This document shows positions 7,307 to 16,502 of a DNA stretch of 64,000 nucleotides, in pieces (the first letter of the stretch is position 1; each line of letters starts with the position of its first letter). The notes beneath the pieces are model-generated. The model was not told where the DNA came from and searched no databases. It saw only the letters and a list, made by a program, of their open reading frames with translations. The translations under genes were made by a program, and so were the position numbers. The stretch comes from Pedobacter sp. L105 (GTDB lineage Bacteria; Bacteroidota; Bacteroidia; Sphingobacteriales; Sphingobacteriaceae), in NCBI RefSeq assembly GCF_009765875.1, contig NZ_LMUP01000014.1:62001-126000 (forward strand). Direction: 5' to 3'.

Positions 7307-8338
7307 ATGATCAGAAAACTACTTCTAATGTTATGCTTTGGCATAGTCAGCGTAACATTACTTTACATATATTCTAATAAATCAGCCAATAAAAAAAATG
7401 GATTTAATCGATCTATATCAAAAAAAACGGCAATATTAGAAAACACTATTCTACTGGATAATGATCTATATTCAATAGCTGATATTGATCCAAAATTTAT
7501 AACCTTGTATAAATTTAGAAAGCCCTATGATTTACTAAAAGTAACAATTGATTTAGCGCATAGACAATACTATCAGTTACCTTTAAGATCAAAAAATGAG
7601 CAATTTCCTGGCCTTAATACTGTCGCGTTTATTAAGGACTCAACAATCGTTTTAAGCGGTGGAACTTCTACAGCATATCAGTTGACTTCTGGTTACAGTG
7701 TTACGAAGAGAAAAAAGCTGGACAGCTTAGTATTTAACCAATCTGAAGTTGTGAATTCAGATTCCTTTATTTTAATGAGTGAAGTCCAGCTTGGAGGAAC
7801 AAAAAGAAGAAAGATCAAAAAGTTAAACTTCAGAGGAAATGAGCTAAATTACTATATTCCTGAAAAACAAATAGATGGATATTTTTGCACAGATGGTTTA
7901 TTTAAATATGATAGTAAATCGCGAAAGTTGGTGTATATGTTTTATTATAGAGGATCTTTCGTTTGTTTAAATTCTAATTTAAAAGTTTTGTATAAAGCTA
8001 AAACGATTGATACTATTACACTTGCAAAAATTCAACTTAAAATTTCAGACTCAAGTATTACTCAGTCTACTCCGCCCCCCATTGTCAATAAAAGATTTTG
8101 TATTGCTGACAACAGTGTTTATATCCAATCTGCTTTGAAAGCTGATAATGAACCCTCAAGTAATCCAAATCATGGAGCAATAATAGACATATATAATTTG
8201 CAAAGTGGTAAATATAAAAGTAGTTTCTATCTCCCATACTTGGAGAGACAGAAACTAACTGAATTTAGAATCTACGAACATAGCTTAATCGCGTTATATG
8301 CAAACAAGTTAGCTGTTTTTAAAATTCCTGATTTTTAG
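7307..8338 (+). CDS. Membrane-anchored protein of unknown function, possibly a beta-propeller
   Basis: 343 residues with an N-terminal signal anchor (LLLMLCFGIVSVTLLYIY, about 5-22) and a long exported part of alternating short beta-strand-like segments (for example LVYMFYYRGSFVCLN and HGAIIDIYNLQSGKY). I recognise no named family; the repeated strand pattern is like TolB/6-bladed propellers. It is last in the + strand peptide block and converges on the TlpA-like gene with only 45 bp between. Its position suggests a role in handling the secreted peptides outside the inner membrane, but this is inference. Confidence 0.55.
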   Translation: MIRKLLLMLCFGIVSVTLLYIYSNKSANKKNGFNRSISKKTAILENTILLDNDLYSIADIDPKFITLYKFRKPYDLLKVTIDLAHRQYYQLPLRSKNEQFPGLNTVAFIKDSTIVLSGGTSTAYQLTSGYSVTKRKKLDSLVFNQSEVVNSDSFILMSEVQLGGTKRRKIKKLNFRGNELNYYIPEKQIDGYFCTDGLFKYDSKSRKLVYMFYYRGSFVCLNSNLKVLYKAKTIDTITLAKIQLKISDSSITQSTPPPIVNKRFCIADNSVYIQSALKADNEPSSNPNHGAIIDIYNLQSGKYKSSFYLPYLERQKLTEFRIYEHSLIALYANKLAVFKIPDF

Positions 8339-8383
8339 CATATATAGTGCGTTGATTTGCCAACTATTTATATATAAGCATGC

Positions 8384-9484
8384 TTATTCTTGAAAAATCT
8401 CCCTCAACTTTAATTCGAGTTTATCGCCTCGTAAGTTCTTTGCTATAATGAATCCATTTGGATCTATCAAGAAGTTGCTAGGTACTCCTACCACACCCCA
8501 AGCCTTCGCAATTACATTTTCATGGAACTGGAGATCACTTAAATTGATCCAAGAAAGTTCGTCTTTTTTTATAGCGTCTGTCCATAAACTTCGGTTGTAG
8601 TCTAACGAAATCCCTATTATTTCAAAATTTTTCTTTTTGAATCGTTTATAAGCCTTTACTAAGTTTGGGTTTTCGAGCCTGCATGGTCCACACCATGATG
8701 CCCAAAAATCGACCAGTATGTATTTTCCTTTGAAACTAGCCAAACTTATTAGTTTACCTGACACGTCAGCTTGTGTAAAATTTGGAGCAACTTTACCAAT
8801 GCCAACTTCCGTGTCTAACTTAAGTTGCGTTGCCATTAATTTTCCTAGATCTGTGTTCTTCATTTTAGAACTTAAAACAGTATATAATGATCTTTTTGAT
8901 TCTGGATTCCCGGTCTGAGATACTGCCCAAAGACTGACAAAAGAATCAGGATGCGCCAATACATAGGCTCTTTGAGTTACTTTAAATTTATTAACTCGTA
9001 TTGGAACTATTGGAGTCCAAAGTTTTAAAAGCAACGAATCCTTATGAATAGTTGCCCAATAATTTGGCAAGGCAGCCTGATACATCCATATAGCAAAAAT
9101 TCCCAGTCCAGATTCAGCAAACTCCGTTTGGACGGGTCCACCTAAAATGTTAGCATCTTCAATGCTGGGGCCTTCGATTGTAGTTTCGCCTTTATCAATA
9201 ATGAAGTTTTGGTAAGATATATTAAGTTTACGATCAACAATATCCCAATCTGATTCAGTCATTATTGAGGCAAATATTGGTTCTTTAAGAAATCCAGATA
9301 TTTTAAACGTTCCATTGTAAACAGTTACTGTATCAGCTGGTTTAACATCACTATAAAGTACTTTTAATTTTGTGCCGTCGGGCAGTCCTGTTATTTTCCC
9401 TTTAATAGTAAACTTTTCCTGCGCGATACACGATACTGATATTAAGATAAAAGACGATATGATGTATTTGAATAAGTGTTTCAT
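8384..9484 (-). CDS. TlpA-like thioredoxin with N-terminal DUF4369-type domain
   Basis: 366 residues from the ATG at 9484; an upstream ATG at 9526 adds 14 residues that spoil the signal sequence. The signal ends in a possible lipobox (SVSC). Residues 25-110 have the DUF4369 pattern (FTIKGKITGLPDGTKLKVLY, DTVTVYNGTFKISG). The C-terminal 140 residues are a thioredoxin-fold AhpC/TSA domain with WASWCGPC and the cis-proline segment GVVGVPSNFLID. It would reduce or isomerise disulfides in the periplasm. It is the last gene of the sigma - FecR - SusC - SusD operon and faces the MauE-like gene block, a likely redox partner. Confidence 0.85.
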   Translation of the reverse strand: MKHLFKYIISSFILISVSCIAQEKFTIKGKITGLPDGTKLKVLYSDVKPADTVTVYNGTFKISGFLKEPIFASIMTESDWDIVDRKLNISYQNFIIDKGETTIEGPSIEDANILGGPVQTEFAESGLGIFAIWMYQAALPNYWATIHKDSLLLKLWTPIVPIRVNKFKVTQRAYVLAHPDSFVSLWAVSQTGNPESKRSLYTVLSSKMKNTDLGKLMATQLKLDTEVGIGKVAPNFTQADVSGKLISLASFKGKYILVDFWASWCGPCRLENPNLVKAYKRFKKKNFEIIGISLDYNRSLWTDAIKKDELSWINLSDLQFHENVIAKAWGVVGVPSNFLIDPNGFIIAKNLRGDKLELKLREIFQE

Positions 9485-9553
9485 TCTATATATAATTAAT
9501 ATGATGATATTTGCTTCAATAGACACGATTATTAGTTCTTTACGGAAGGTCTA

Positions 9554-10933
9554 TTAATAACCTGGATTTTGTGTAATTTTTGGATTACGAGATATATCTA
9601 CTTCAGGAATAGGATATAATGCATCAGTTTCCTTCCAGCTACTTCCCTTTAACAGACTGAGTACAGCCGATGCCCTATTTGTTCGTTTTAAATCTAACCA
9701 ACGGTGTCCCCATTCTGAAAAAAGTTCGAGGTGTCGCTGTTTCTCAATTTCAGTTAAGCATTCTTCAGAGTTCAAATTAAGAAGAGGTGTAATTAAACCT
9801 GCTCGTTTTCTGATGATATTAATGTCGTTCAAAGCAAGGTTGGATTGACCAAGTTCTGTTTGAGCCTCTGCTCTGATAAGGTATAGTTCAGCTAATCGTA
9901 TGACCATAGAATACTCTACTATACTGCCGTTAATGGTTGTCCTAACTTTATATTTGTAGGGATAATAATAGGTTCCTGTAGAATTTGTAAATTGATTAAT
10001 CCATTGTGTTTTTCTATTATCATTCGGGGCAAATTGGCTGACAAAACTTGGTGATAAAGACACGAAAATTGGTGTTGACGTTAAAATAAATAACGTCCCC
10101 TCTCTTGTATTACGTCCTGCCGTTGGTAACAACTGCCAGATAGCCTCAGTGCTGTTTTTTAAAAATACACCATTCAAATTATCTACAAGTGCATAGGTGG
10201 ATGTTTGGTTAATCACATCTGTGGCGGCTTGAATAGCAAGATCCCATTTTCCGGTATATAGATAAACCCTGGACAATAGTGCCTCTGCAGTCCACTTGTT
10301 TGGTCTTACACGTTCAGAAGTGATATAGTTTTCAGAAAGGAGGTTTTCTGCATCAGTCAAGTCTGCTATGATTTGATTGTAAATCTCAGCTGTTGAGGAC
10401 CTCGGGGTAAGTTCACTTATCGTATAATCACTAGATAAATTTAATGGAACATCCCCAAATAAATTTACCAGATAAAAATAACAAAATGCCCTGATAAATT
10501 TTGCTTCTCCCTGCAGTTGCTTATTCGTACTTGCTGAAACTCCCGTTGCAGTTTTTAAACCTTTTAAAACTGCATTTGATGTATATATATAAGCGTATGG
10601 TTCTTGCCATAAAAATGTTTGAAGGACAAAATTGGTAGTTGGTATATCATTATTATCGAAAAGAGCCAACGATGAATTGTAGCTGTTGAAATCATCTGCA
10701 GATAATCCACATAAAGCTGATATCGAATTTTGATTTCCAGAAAATGCACCACTGGTAACCATTCTGCTATAAACACCGGTTATTGCAGATGTGGCCGAAG
10801 CATCATTGGAAAATAATTCAGTAGAGGTAGCCTGATCTTTTGGGGGGCCAACTTCAAGAAATTTTTTGCAGGAATAATTGCTAGTAGCTATCATTAAAAT
10901 GAAAAGCACTAATTTTTTTTTTATGACTTTCAT
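9554..10933 (-). CDS. SusD/RagB-family outer-membrane lipoprotein
   Basis: About 459 residues from the ATG at 10933, which gives a lipoprotein signal with the lipobox NYSC just before KKFLEVGPP. The helical TPR-like N-terminal half (AITGVYSRM, LQGEAKFIRAFCYFYLVNLFGDVPL) and the C-terminal WGHRWLDLKRT and YPIPEVDISRNPKITQNPGY tail are SusD hallmarks. It would form the surface lid of the SusC transporter and bind its ligand. It begins 10 bp after the SusC stop and is certainly co-transcribed. The ligand is unknown: no glycosidase is next to it, but a thioredoxin is, so a peptide or protein ligand is more plausible than a glycan. Confidence 0.93.
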   Translation of the reverse strand: MKVIKKKLVLFILMIATSNYSCKKFLEVGPPKDQATSTELFSNDASATSAITGVYSRMVTSGAFSGNQNSISALCGLSADDFNSYNSSLALFDNNDIPTTNFVLQTFLWQEPYAYIYTSNAVLKGLKTATGVSASTNKQLQGEAKFIRAFCYFYLVNLFGDVPLNLSSDYTISELTPRSSTAEIYNQIIADLTDAENLLSENYITSERVRPNKWTAEALLSRVYLYTGKWDLAIQAATDVINQTSTYALVDNLNGVFLKNSTEAIWQLLPTAGRNTREGTLFILTSTPIFVSLSPSFVSQFAPNDNRKTQWINQFTNSTGTYYYPYKYKVRTTINGSIVEYSMVIRLAELYLIRAEAQTELGQSNLALNDINIIRKRAGLITPLLNLNSEECLTEIEKQRHLELFSEWGHRWLDLKRTNRASAVLSLLKGSSWKETDALYPIPEVDISRNPKITQNPGY

Positions 10934-10943
10934 TGTAAATAGA

Positions 10944-13900
10944 TTAAAGTGTAAATTGGGCTCCAAGAGAAAAAACTCGAAGCATTGGCAAAACTAATAC
11001 TGATTGAGTTTCTGGATCAAGGCCCTTATATTTGGTTATTGTCAGTAAATTCTGTCCTTGAATGTAAATTTTTGCACTATTAAGGTTTAATTTTTGCATC
11101 ATCTTAAGTGGTAAATTATAGGATAGAGACACGTTTTTTAATCGAATAAAGGAAGCATCTACAACTGCGAATTTTCCATTAAAAGTTGCATCCGAAAAGC
11201 TTGTTACCGCTTCAGATGAACCGCTATATTTCTGGTATAATGAATTATCTCCTGGATTTTGCCAATAATTATTTTTTAAAAGAGATGGTTGATTCACTTC
11301 TGGAATACCTGGTTGAAAACTGCCTGGAGTTTTAAGCTGAGTTAAATAACCATTAGCAGATTGTTTAACAAATTGCATTAACACGTCTAACGAAAAGCCT
11401 TTATAGTAAATTGAATTATTCAGCCCTCCATAAAATTTCCTTCCAATAAATGCAACTATGTATCTATCGTTATCATCGATAATGCCATTCTTATCATAAT
11501 CTTGTTCGATATATACCCCTGAAATAGGATCAACACTAGTATTATACAATTTTTGAATTGAAATGGGCTGACCAACCACATATATACTTGCATAAGCCGA
11601 GTTGGCTAATCCGGGAAAATTGATTAATTTATTTTTCGGAACAGTTAAATTAAAGGTCGATGAATAGGTAAACGATTTAGTTTGTATGTTGATAGTACGC
11701 AATTCTAATTCCCATCCTCTATTACCTACTGTTGCCCCTAAATTGTTAGTTATTCCGCTAAAACCGGTACTCAAAGGAAGCGGTATAGATACTAATTGAT
11801 TTGATGATTTATTTGTATAATAATCAATGGAAACATTTATGCGGCTTTTTAATAACCCAAAGTCCAGCGCAGCTTCGGTTTTTTTATTTACTTCCCAGGC
11901 ATATTGAGAGTTTTGTAAAGTTCCAGGATATGTAGTAGATACACCTTGATAGGGCGCGTTAGTTCTCCATAAATCAAGGTAGCCATAGTCTGGTATTTGA
12001 TCGTTCCCAGTTATACCATAGCTGCCGCGCAATTTAATGAAGTTAACAAACCCCAGTTTTTCTTTTATAAATTTCTCATCACTGATCAGCCATGCCGCGC
12101 CTATCGCTCCAAAGTTCGCAAATTGATTCTGTGTACCAAAACGACTGCTCCCGTCTCTTCTGGCAGTTGCATTAAATATATATTTATCGTTTAAAATATA
12201 ATTAAGGCGACCATAAACGCTTATATAGCGATATTTTGCATAGGATGCGTTCGCACTATATAGTGACGCTGCAGCGATGTTTTCTAGTAAGGCATCACTA
12301 TTATATCCTGATCCAGTAACCGATTGTGCTTCAGTTATTCCCTGTTGAAGGGTTGTGCCTATTAACGCACTAATTTTATTTCCACCAATTTTTTTTTCAT
12401 AATTTGCTTGGCTTTCTATAACCCAGTTGTTAGTTGAATTATTTGTAAAAACAGAAATCCTATCAGAAGGCCCTGGATTTTGTGAGGGATCATAAGTAAT
12501 GAGCGGTTGGGTATTGAACTCATTACGATCTAACTGGTTATATCCGATACTTGCTTTAATTTTCAAATCTGGAATTATTGCGTAGCTCACTGCGGTATTT
12601 GCTATAAAATTGTTAGTTTTTGCGTTGAATGGTTGTTGTGTTAGGGCAATCGGATTGGAGTGCATTGTACCATTTCCCCAGTTTAGGTTTCCTTGGGCAT
12701 CAACTAAAGCCGGATAATTTGGAGGTAGAAATATTTCGCCTGTTAGGTCATATAGGAATAAATTGCTATTAATTTGGCTATAGTTTGCATCGAATGAAGC
12801 GGTAAGCTTTTTATTATCTGAAGTATATTGCAGACTAAAATTACCTGAGGTTCTTTTAAATGAATTGTCACCAGGAAATACTGTCCCCTCTCTATAGTAG
12901 TTTGCTCCAACCAGGTAAGTGACATTAGCGGTACCGCCAGAAAGTGAGGTAGACATATTAGTTGTAGGTGCAGCTTTTCCAATTAGCTCTTTTTGCCAAT
13001 CTAAGTTTCTATTTGGATCCCAAGTACCATTTATATCGTAATCTGTTGGTGCAATTTGAACATTATCGTTCACTAAAGCCTTTTTTCTCATTGCAATATA
13101 TTGAGTAGTATTCATGAGGTCTAACTTCTCATTAACTTTGGAAATTCCTTGATTTAGAGAAAATGAACTCCTTGTCTTTCCTGCTTTACCTCTCTTGGTA
13201 GTAATCAGTACTACTCCATTTGCTCCTCTAGATCCGTAAATAGCTGTTGCATCAGCGTCTTTTAATACTTCAATGCTTTCAATATCGGCAGGGTTAATAC
13301 TAGCCATTGGACTTGCATTTGTGGTTATACTTACTCCATGAGATAGGCTTTGGGAAGGAAATTGAACACCATCTATAATATAAAGGGGATCATTTCCTTG
13401 AGTTAAGCTATTTTGGCCCCTAACGCGGACGGTAAATCCGCCCCCCGGAACACCTGTAGTTTGTGTTACCTCTACTCCGGGAATATTTGCTTCCATGGCT
13501 TGCAAAACATTGTTTACAGGTTGTTTTTCTATATCTATAGCAGTAATTTTTGAAATTGCACCAGTGCGCTCTTTGTCACTTACCATATAATAACCGGCAT
13601 TTATTGTCACTTCGTCTAAGTTGCTATTGGTCACATGTAGAATAATATTTCCAAGATTAGCTCTCGCTGCAATTTCTAAAGACTGGTATCCAACATAACT
13701 GATTTGAAGGTGTGCGTTTTCATCAACGTTTTTTAAAGTAAACTCACCAGCGGTATTAGAAAGCGCTGATCTGCTGGTACCTTTAATCGTTATTGTTGCG
13801 CGTGATATAGGGTTTCCTTCAGGATCTACCAAACGCCCTGTAACATCAATATTGGATAATCGATTTAGAAACTTGTCAAGTAAAGAAGGCTCCTTAGTTT

Positions 13901-14246
13901 TTATGATGACCATTTTATCTTTGACCTCATAGGTAAATGGTTGATTTTTAAAACTAATGGCTAAGGCTTCTTCCAGTGACACATTCTTTACAGATATATT
14001 AACTGGAATTGATTTGGCAAGAGAATTTCCATCAGCCACAACTTGATATCCACTTTGCTGAATGATTTTATCCAATACATTACTTATGGATGCATTGGAT
14101 TCATTCAGCGTGATACGCTGGGCATAAGTGCTTGCACTTACCTGCATGATTGCGCTGAGAATAATTATGGTGGTTAGCCGCATTATTAGAAAAAATTTAC
14201 TGGCATGTGGAAACAGCACACCATATTTGCATAAATATTTATACAT
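10944..14246 (-). CDS. SusC/RagA-family TonB-dependent transporter with STN domain
   Basis: 1100 residues. After a signal sequence ending STYAQ comes an STN secretin/TonB short domain (about 45-115: ASISNVLDKIIQQSGYQVV, VSLEEALAISFKNQPF). Then come a carboxypeptidase-regulatory-like domain (about 133-215, VTGRLVDPEGNPI), a plug (about 225-350, IPGVEVTQTTG, VRVRGQNSL, DPLYIIDGVQ, GSRGANGVVLITTKRGK) and a beta-barrel ending in FSLGAQFTL. The STN domain allows trans-envelope signalling to the FecR-like protein encoded upstream, so substrate binding should raise expression of this operon. The Met at 14246 gives the long signal region common in Pedobacter SusC proteins. Confidence 0.94.
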   Translation of the reverse strand: MYKYLCKYGVLFPHASKFFLIMRLTTIIILSAIMQVSASTYAQRITLNESNASISNVLDKIIQQSGYQVVADGNSLAKSIPVNISVKNVSLEEALAISFKNQPFTYEVKDKMVIIKTKEPSLLDKFLNRLSNIDVTGRLVDPEGNPISRATITIKGTSRSALSNTAGEFTLKNVDENAHLQISYVGYQSLEIAARANLGNIILHVTNSNLDEVTINAGYYMVSDKERTGAISKITAIDIEKQPVNNVLQAMEANIPGVEVTQTTGVPGGGFTVRVRGQNSLTQGNDPLYIIDGVQFPSQSLSHGVSITTNASPMASINPADIESIEVLKDADATAIYGSRGANGVVLITTKRGKAGKTRSSFSLNQGISKVNEKLDLMNTTQYIAMRKKALVNDNVQIAPTDYDINGTWDPNRNLDWQKELIGKAAPTTNMSTSLSGGTANVTYLVGANYYREGTVFPGDNSFKRTSGNFSLQYTSDNKKLTASFDANYSQINSNLFLYDLTGEIFLPPNYPALVDAQGNLNWGNGTMHSNPIALTQQPFNAKTNNFIANTAVSYAIIPDLKIKASIGYNQLDRNEFNTQPLITYDPSQNPGPSDRISVFTNNSTNNWVIESQANYEKKIGGNKISALIGTTLQQGITEAQSVTGSGYNSDALLENIAAASLYSANASYAKYRYISVYGRLNYILNDKYIFNATARRDGSSRFGTQNQFANFGAIGAAWLISDEKFIKEKLGFVNFIKLRGSYGITGNDQIPDYGYLDLWRTNAPYQGVSTTYPGTLQNSQYAWEVNKKTEAALDFGLLKSRINVSIDYYTNKSSNQLVSIPLPLSTGFSGITNNLGATVGNRGWELELRTINIQTKSFTYSSTFNLTVPKNKLINFPGLANSAYASIYVVGQPISIQKLYNTSVDPISGVYIEQDYDKNGIIDDNDRYIVAFIGRKFYGGLNNSIYYKGFSLDVLMQFVKQSANGYLTQLKTPGSFQPGIPEVNQPSLLKNNYWQNPGDNSLYQKYSGSSEAVTSFSDATFNGKFAVVDASFIRLKNVSLSYNLPLKMMQKLNLNSAKIYIQGQNLLTITKYKGLDPETQSVLVLPMLRVFSLGAQFTL

Positions 14247-14376
14247 TTGTGAAGTAAGTTTAGATCCTAAGTGTCTTGTCTTTGAACTGGTTAGGCACTT
14301 GGATGAGTGATTGATTAATTTCAGTTGAATTGAACTTATTAGCCAGGATCGTGATCAGCTTTCCTGGCTTTTTTAG
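14242..14376 (+). ncRNA. Candidate antisense small RNA opposite the susC 5' end
   Basis: On the + strand a TACATTTG box (14242-14249) fits the Bacteroidota -7 element, and about 110 nt downstream lies a hairpin with a T-run (14341-14375). Transcription between them would make an RNA of roughly 120 nt antisense to the susC leader, between susC and the FecR gene. Bacteroides DonS-like RNAs, which repress SusC operons, occupy the same place. Inside it AAGTG (14269-14273) and CACTT (14296-14300) can pair. No convincing -33 element was found at the right spacing, so this is a prediction. Confidence 0.4.
14341..14376 (+). terminator. Intrinsic terminator oriented against the sus operon
   Basis: AGCCAGGA (14341-14348) pairs with TCCTGGCT (14362-14369) and is followed by a T-run on the + strand. 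On the - strand the hairpin is preceded, not followed, by the T/A tract, so it does not terminate the FecR-SusC transcript. No + strand protein gene ends nearby. Confidence 0.6.
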
Positions 14377-14395
14377 TCCGAATTATTTGGTTATG

Positions 14396-15541
14396 TCAGT
14401 TTGTTACGATAATTGTCCTCCCTTCAATTTTAAAGTGTACCTGATCTGTTGATTCCAGCATTTTTAAAACCGATGTTAAACTGTTTTGCCTGGAAATGCT
14501 GGCCCAGGGTTTAAAATCTATCGGTTTTATGTTTTTGTAGCTAATAGAGACGTTATACCACTTTGCTATCCTGTTGAGTGCGGTCTTGAAATCTTCCTGC
14601 CGAAAAATGAATCTTCCATTTTTCCAGCCTACTGCTTGTGTGGTATCAGCTTCTTCTACTTTCAGACTTTTTTCGGTTAAGGTGAGTTGTTCACCGGGTT
14701 TGAGTACTACTGTACTGGAGGTTTTATCTTTTAAGGTTGGATTTACAATGACGGAGCCTTCCAATAAAGTAGTTTTAGTAAAGGATTGATCAGCATAACT
14801 GTTTACATTGAAGTGTGTGCCTAATACCCTTATCTCCTGTGATTTGGTGATGACTTTGAATGGTGATTTCTTATCTTTTTTGATTTCGAAATAAGCTTCT
14901 CCGGTTAGTTCTATGCGCCTTTCATGTTTAGGTGCAAAATTGTTAGGGTAGGTAATGGATGATCCGGAGTTTAACCAAATATCGCTTCCGTCGGGCAACC
15001 TGAATTGATATTCAGTTCCTTCTGGAGTGGATACGGTATAATTTGCTATCGTTTTGGCCTGGGCTGTCTCATATTTCAATTGGCCGGTTGAGTCCCTGCT
15101 GATCCTGGAGCCTGTCTGATCTTTTATGGTTCCTTTTTTAAAATCAGCAAGGCTGATGGTAGATCCGTTTGATAAAGTTAGCGTGGCTTTTTTGATGCCT
15201 GGTTTAATGACGCTTCTCGCCGTACTTTCTATACTGGTGCTACTTTGTTTTGACACAAGAATAATAGCGACAGTGGAAATTAAAATCAGTAAGGCCGCTG
15301 CACTAATAATCCTGATCAATCTATAAGATTTACCTTCCTTATCTAGCCTCGCATTCATCGCTTTCAGTAAACGATTTTCCAGTTCCTGATCGGAGAGGTC
15401 TGATCCGTCTTCCCAGGGATGAGATTCCTGTCCGTCTTTATTATACCAATTGACATACACTTCTTTCTCCTGATCCGTTATCGTATTTTTTAGCCATTTT
15501 CCGGCTAACTGTTTGATGATATCTCTAGATGGAAGGTTCAT
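14396..15541 (-). CDS. FecR-family anti-sigma factor
   Basis: 381 residues: a cytoplasmic N-terminal part (IIKQLAGKWLKNTITDQEKE, 1-75) that binds the sigma factor, and one membrane helix (about 83-105, ISAAALLILISTVAIILVS). A periplasmic FecR domain follows (about 165-265, PEGTEYQFRLPDGSDIWLNSGS, HFNVNSY), then a C-terminal DUF4974-type STN-like domain (about 310-380, FKTALNRIAKWYNVSISY). It would hold the ECF factor inactive and release it when the SusC STN domain reports a bound ligand. It lies between the sigma gene and susC in the usual order. Confidence 0.92.
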   Translation of the reverse strand: MNLPSRDIIKQLAGKWLKNTITDQEKEVYVNWYNKDGQESHPWEDGSDLSDQELENRLLKAMNARLDKEGKSYRLIRIISAAALLILISTVAIILVSKQSSTSIESTARSVIKPGIKKATLTLSNGSTISLADFKKGTIKDQTGSRISRDSTGQLKYETAQAKTIANYTVSTPEGTEYQFRLPDGSDIWLNSGSSITYPNNFAPKHERRIELTGEAYFEIKKDKKSPFKVITKSQEIRVLGTHFNVNSYADQSFTKTTLLEGSVIVNPTLKDKTSSTVVLKPGEQLTLTEKSLKVEEADTTQAVGWKNGRFIFRQEDFKTALNRIAKWYNVSISYKNIKPIDFKPWASISRQNSLTSVLKMLESTDQVHFKIEGRTIIVTN

Positions 15542-15881
15542 AGCGCGTCAATTTGGTTTAGATTTTTAACATGACATATGAACTTCAGAATCAAGGGTGA
15601 TTTTAGGTAAAATATGAAATGAGCAGTGGTAACATATGTAATAAAACAATTTTGCAGGATGGAAGGGGCTCCTAAGCGGGAGCTTATACCTTTATCGTTA
15701 CCAATATGGTTTTCTTGTTGTTGCATCTTATGTTACCTCTCAACACTATAGATCCACTGTATACACTTGTCGGTATTAGTCAATTAAAAATAGAGCTTTG
15801 GGGAGTGCAATCTTTTAATTTTTGACATCGATAAAAACAGCAATGATAGGTGGTAACATTGTGTTTAATCTGTGGAACGGC
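15542..15881. other. Intergenic region between sigma and FecR genes
   Basis: About 340 bp without a convincing gene. The motif TGGTAACAT occurs at 15627-15635 and 15851-15859, with an inverted relative (ATGTTACCT) at 15730-15738, so regulatory sites for the FecR-SusC transcript are possible. A small stem (GCTCC/GGAGC) lies near 15670-15685. A 62-codon - strand frame overlapping the FecR start looks random. Confidence 0.35.
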
Positions 15882-16502
15882 TTAGGCTTTCAAGACAGAA
15901 TTTAAGAAGTTGAATGGGCAACAAACTTCTTGAACCAGTCTTCTTAAGTTTGATTTGACTGTCGAAAATTTTAATTTTAAATCCTTTAATGCTCTGTTGA
16001 TATGTTTCTTAATAGTATGGACAGAAATATTAAGTTCTTCTGAAATTTCCTTATGACTTTTTCCGTCAATTCGGCTCATGCGATAGATGAGTTTGCACTT
16101 TTCGGGTAGTGCGCCCATTAATACTTCCAACTCTCTGAGCAAGTCGGAGTAATCAAGGTTATTTTGAGTAGAATTATCCTCTATGTCTAATTCTAAAATG
16201 TCTTCTGTGGGTGTTCCCACAATTTTTTTAAGGTCTGCTATCTTGTCCATAATGATATAGGCTAAAATAGCTGCCAGATAGGTGCTGAATTTATAACGTA
16301 GTTCGATTGTCTTCCTATATTTCCAAATACGGAATAGGGTATCCTGGACAATTTCTTCTGCATCCTGATGGGAACCGATCTTGACTAAAGTTTTAAACAG
16401 GAGTTTTTTCCAGTAACGTTTATATAAAATATTAAACGCAAGCCGGTTGTCCTCTTTAATGAGCTTAAATAATTCTTCGTCTTTGAGCGTTTCTAATGAC
16501 AT
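15882..16502 (-). CDS. ECF RNA polymerase sigma factor (Bacteroidota FecI-like)
   Basis: 206 residues with region 2 at about 18-95 (AFNILYKRYWKKLLF, DAEEIVQDTLFRIWKYRKTI) and region 4 at about 118-175 (LPEKCKLIYRMSRIDGKSHKEIS, LNISVHTIKKHINRALKDLK). It should direct polymerase to the promoters of the FecR-SusC-SusD-TlpA genes. The C-terminal 30 residues are an extra basic and cysteine-containing tail not needed for the fold. It is first in the operon; its own promoter lies in the region to the right. Confidence 0.93.
   Translation of the reverse strand: MSLETLKDEELFKLIKEDNRLAFNILYKRYWKKLLFKTLVKIGSHQDAEEIVQDTLFRIWKYRKTIELRYKFSTYLAAILAYIIMDKIADLKKIVGTPTEDILELDIEDNSTQNNLDYSDLLRELEVLMGALPEKCKLIYRMSRIDGKSHKEISEELNISVHTIKKHINRALKDLKLKFSTVKSNLRRLVQEVCCPFNFLNSVLKA

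Noticed and set aside
15538..15726. 62-codon - strand frame before the FecR gene
   Set aside because: Overlaps the FecR start in another frame and has no coding character.
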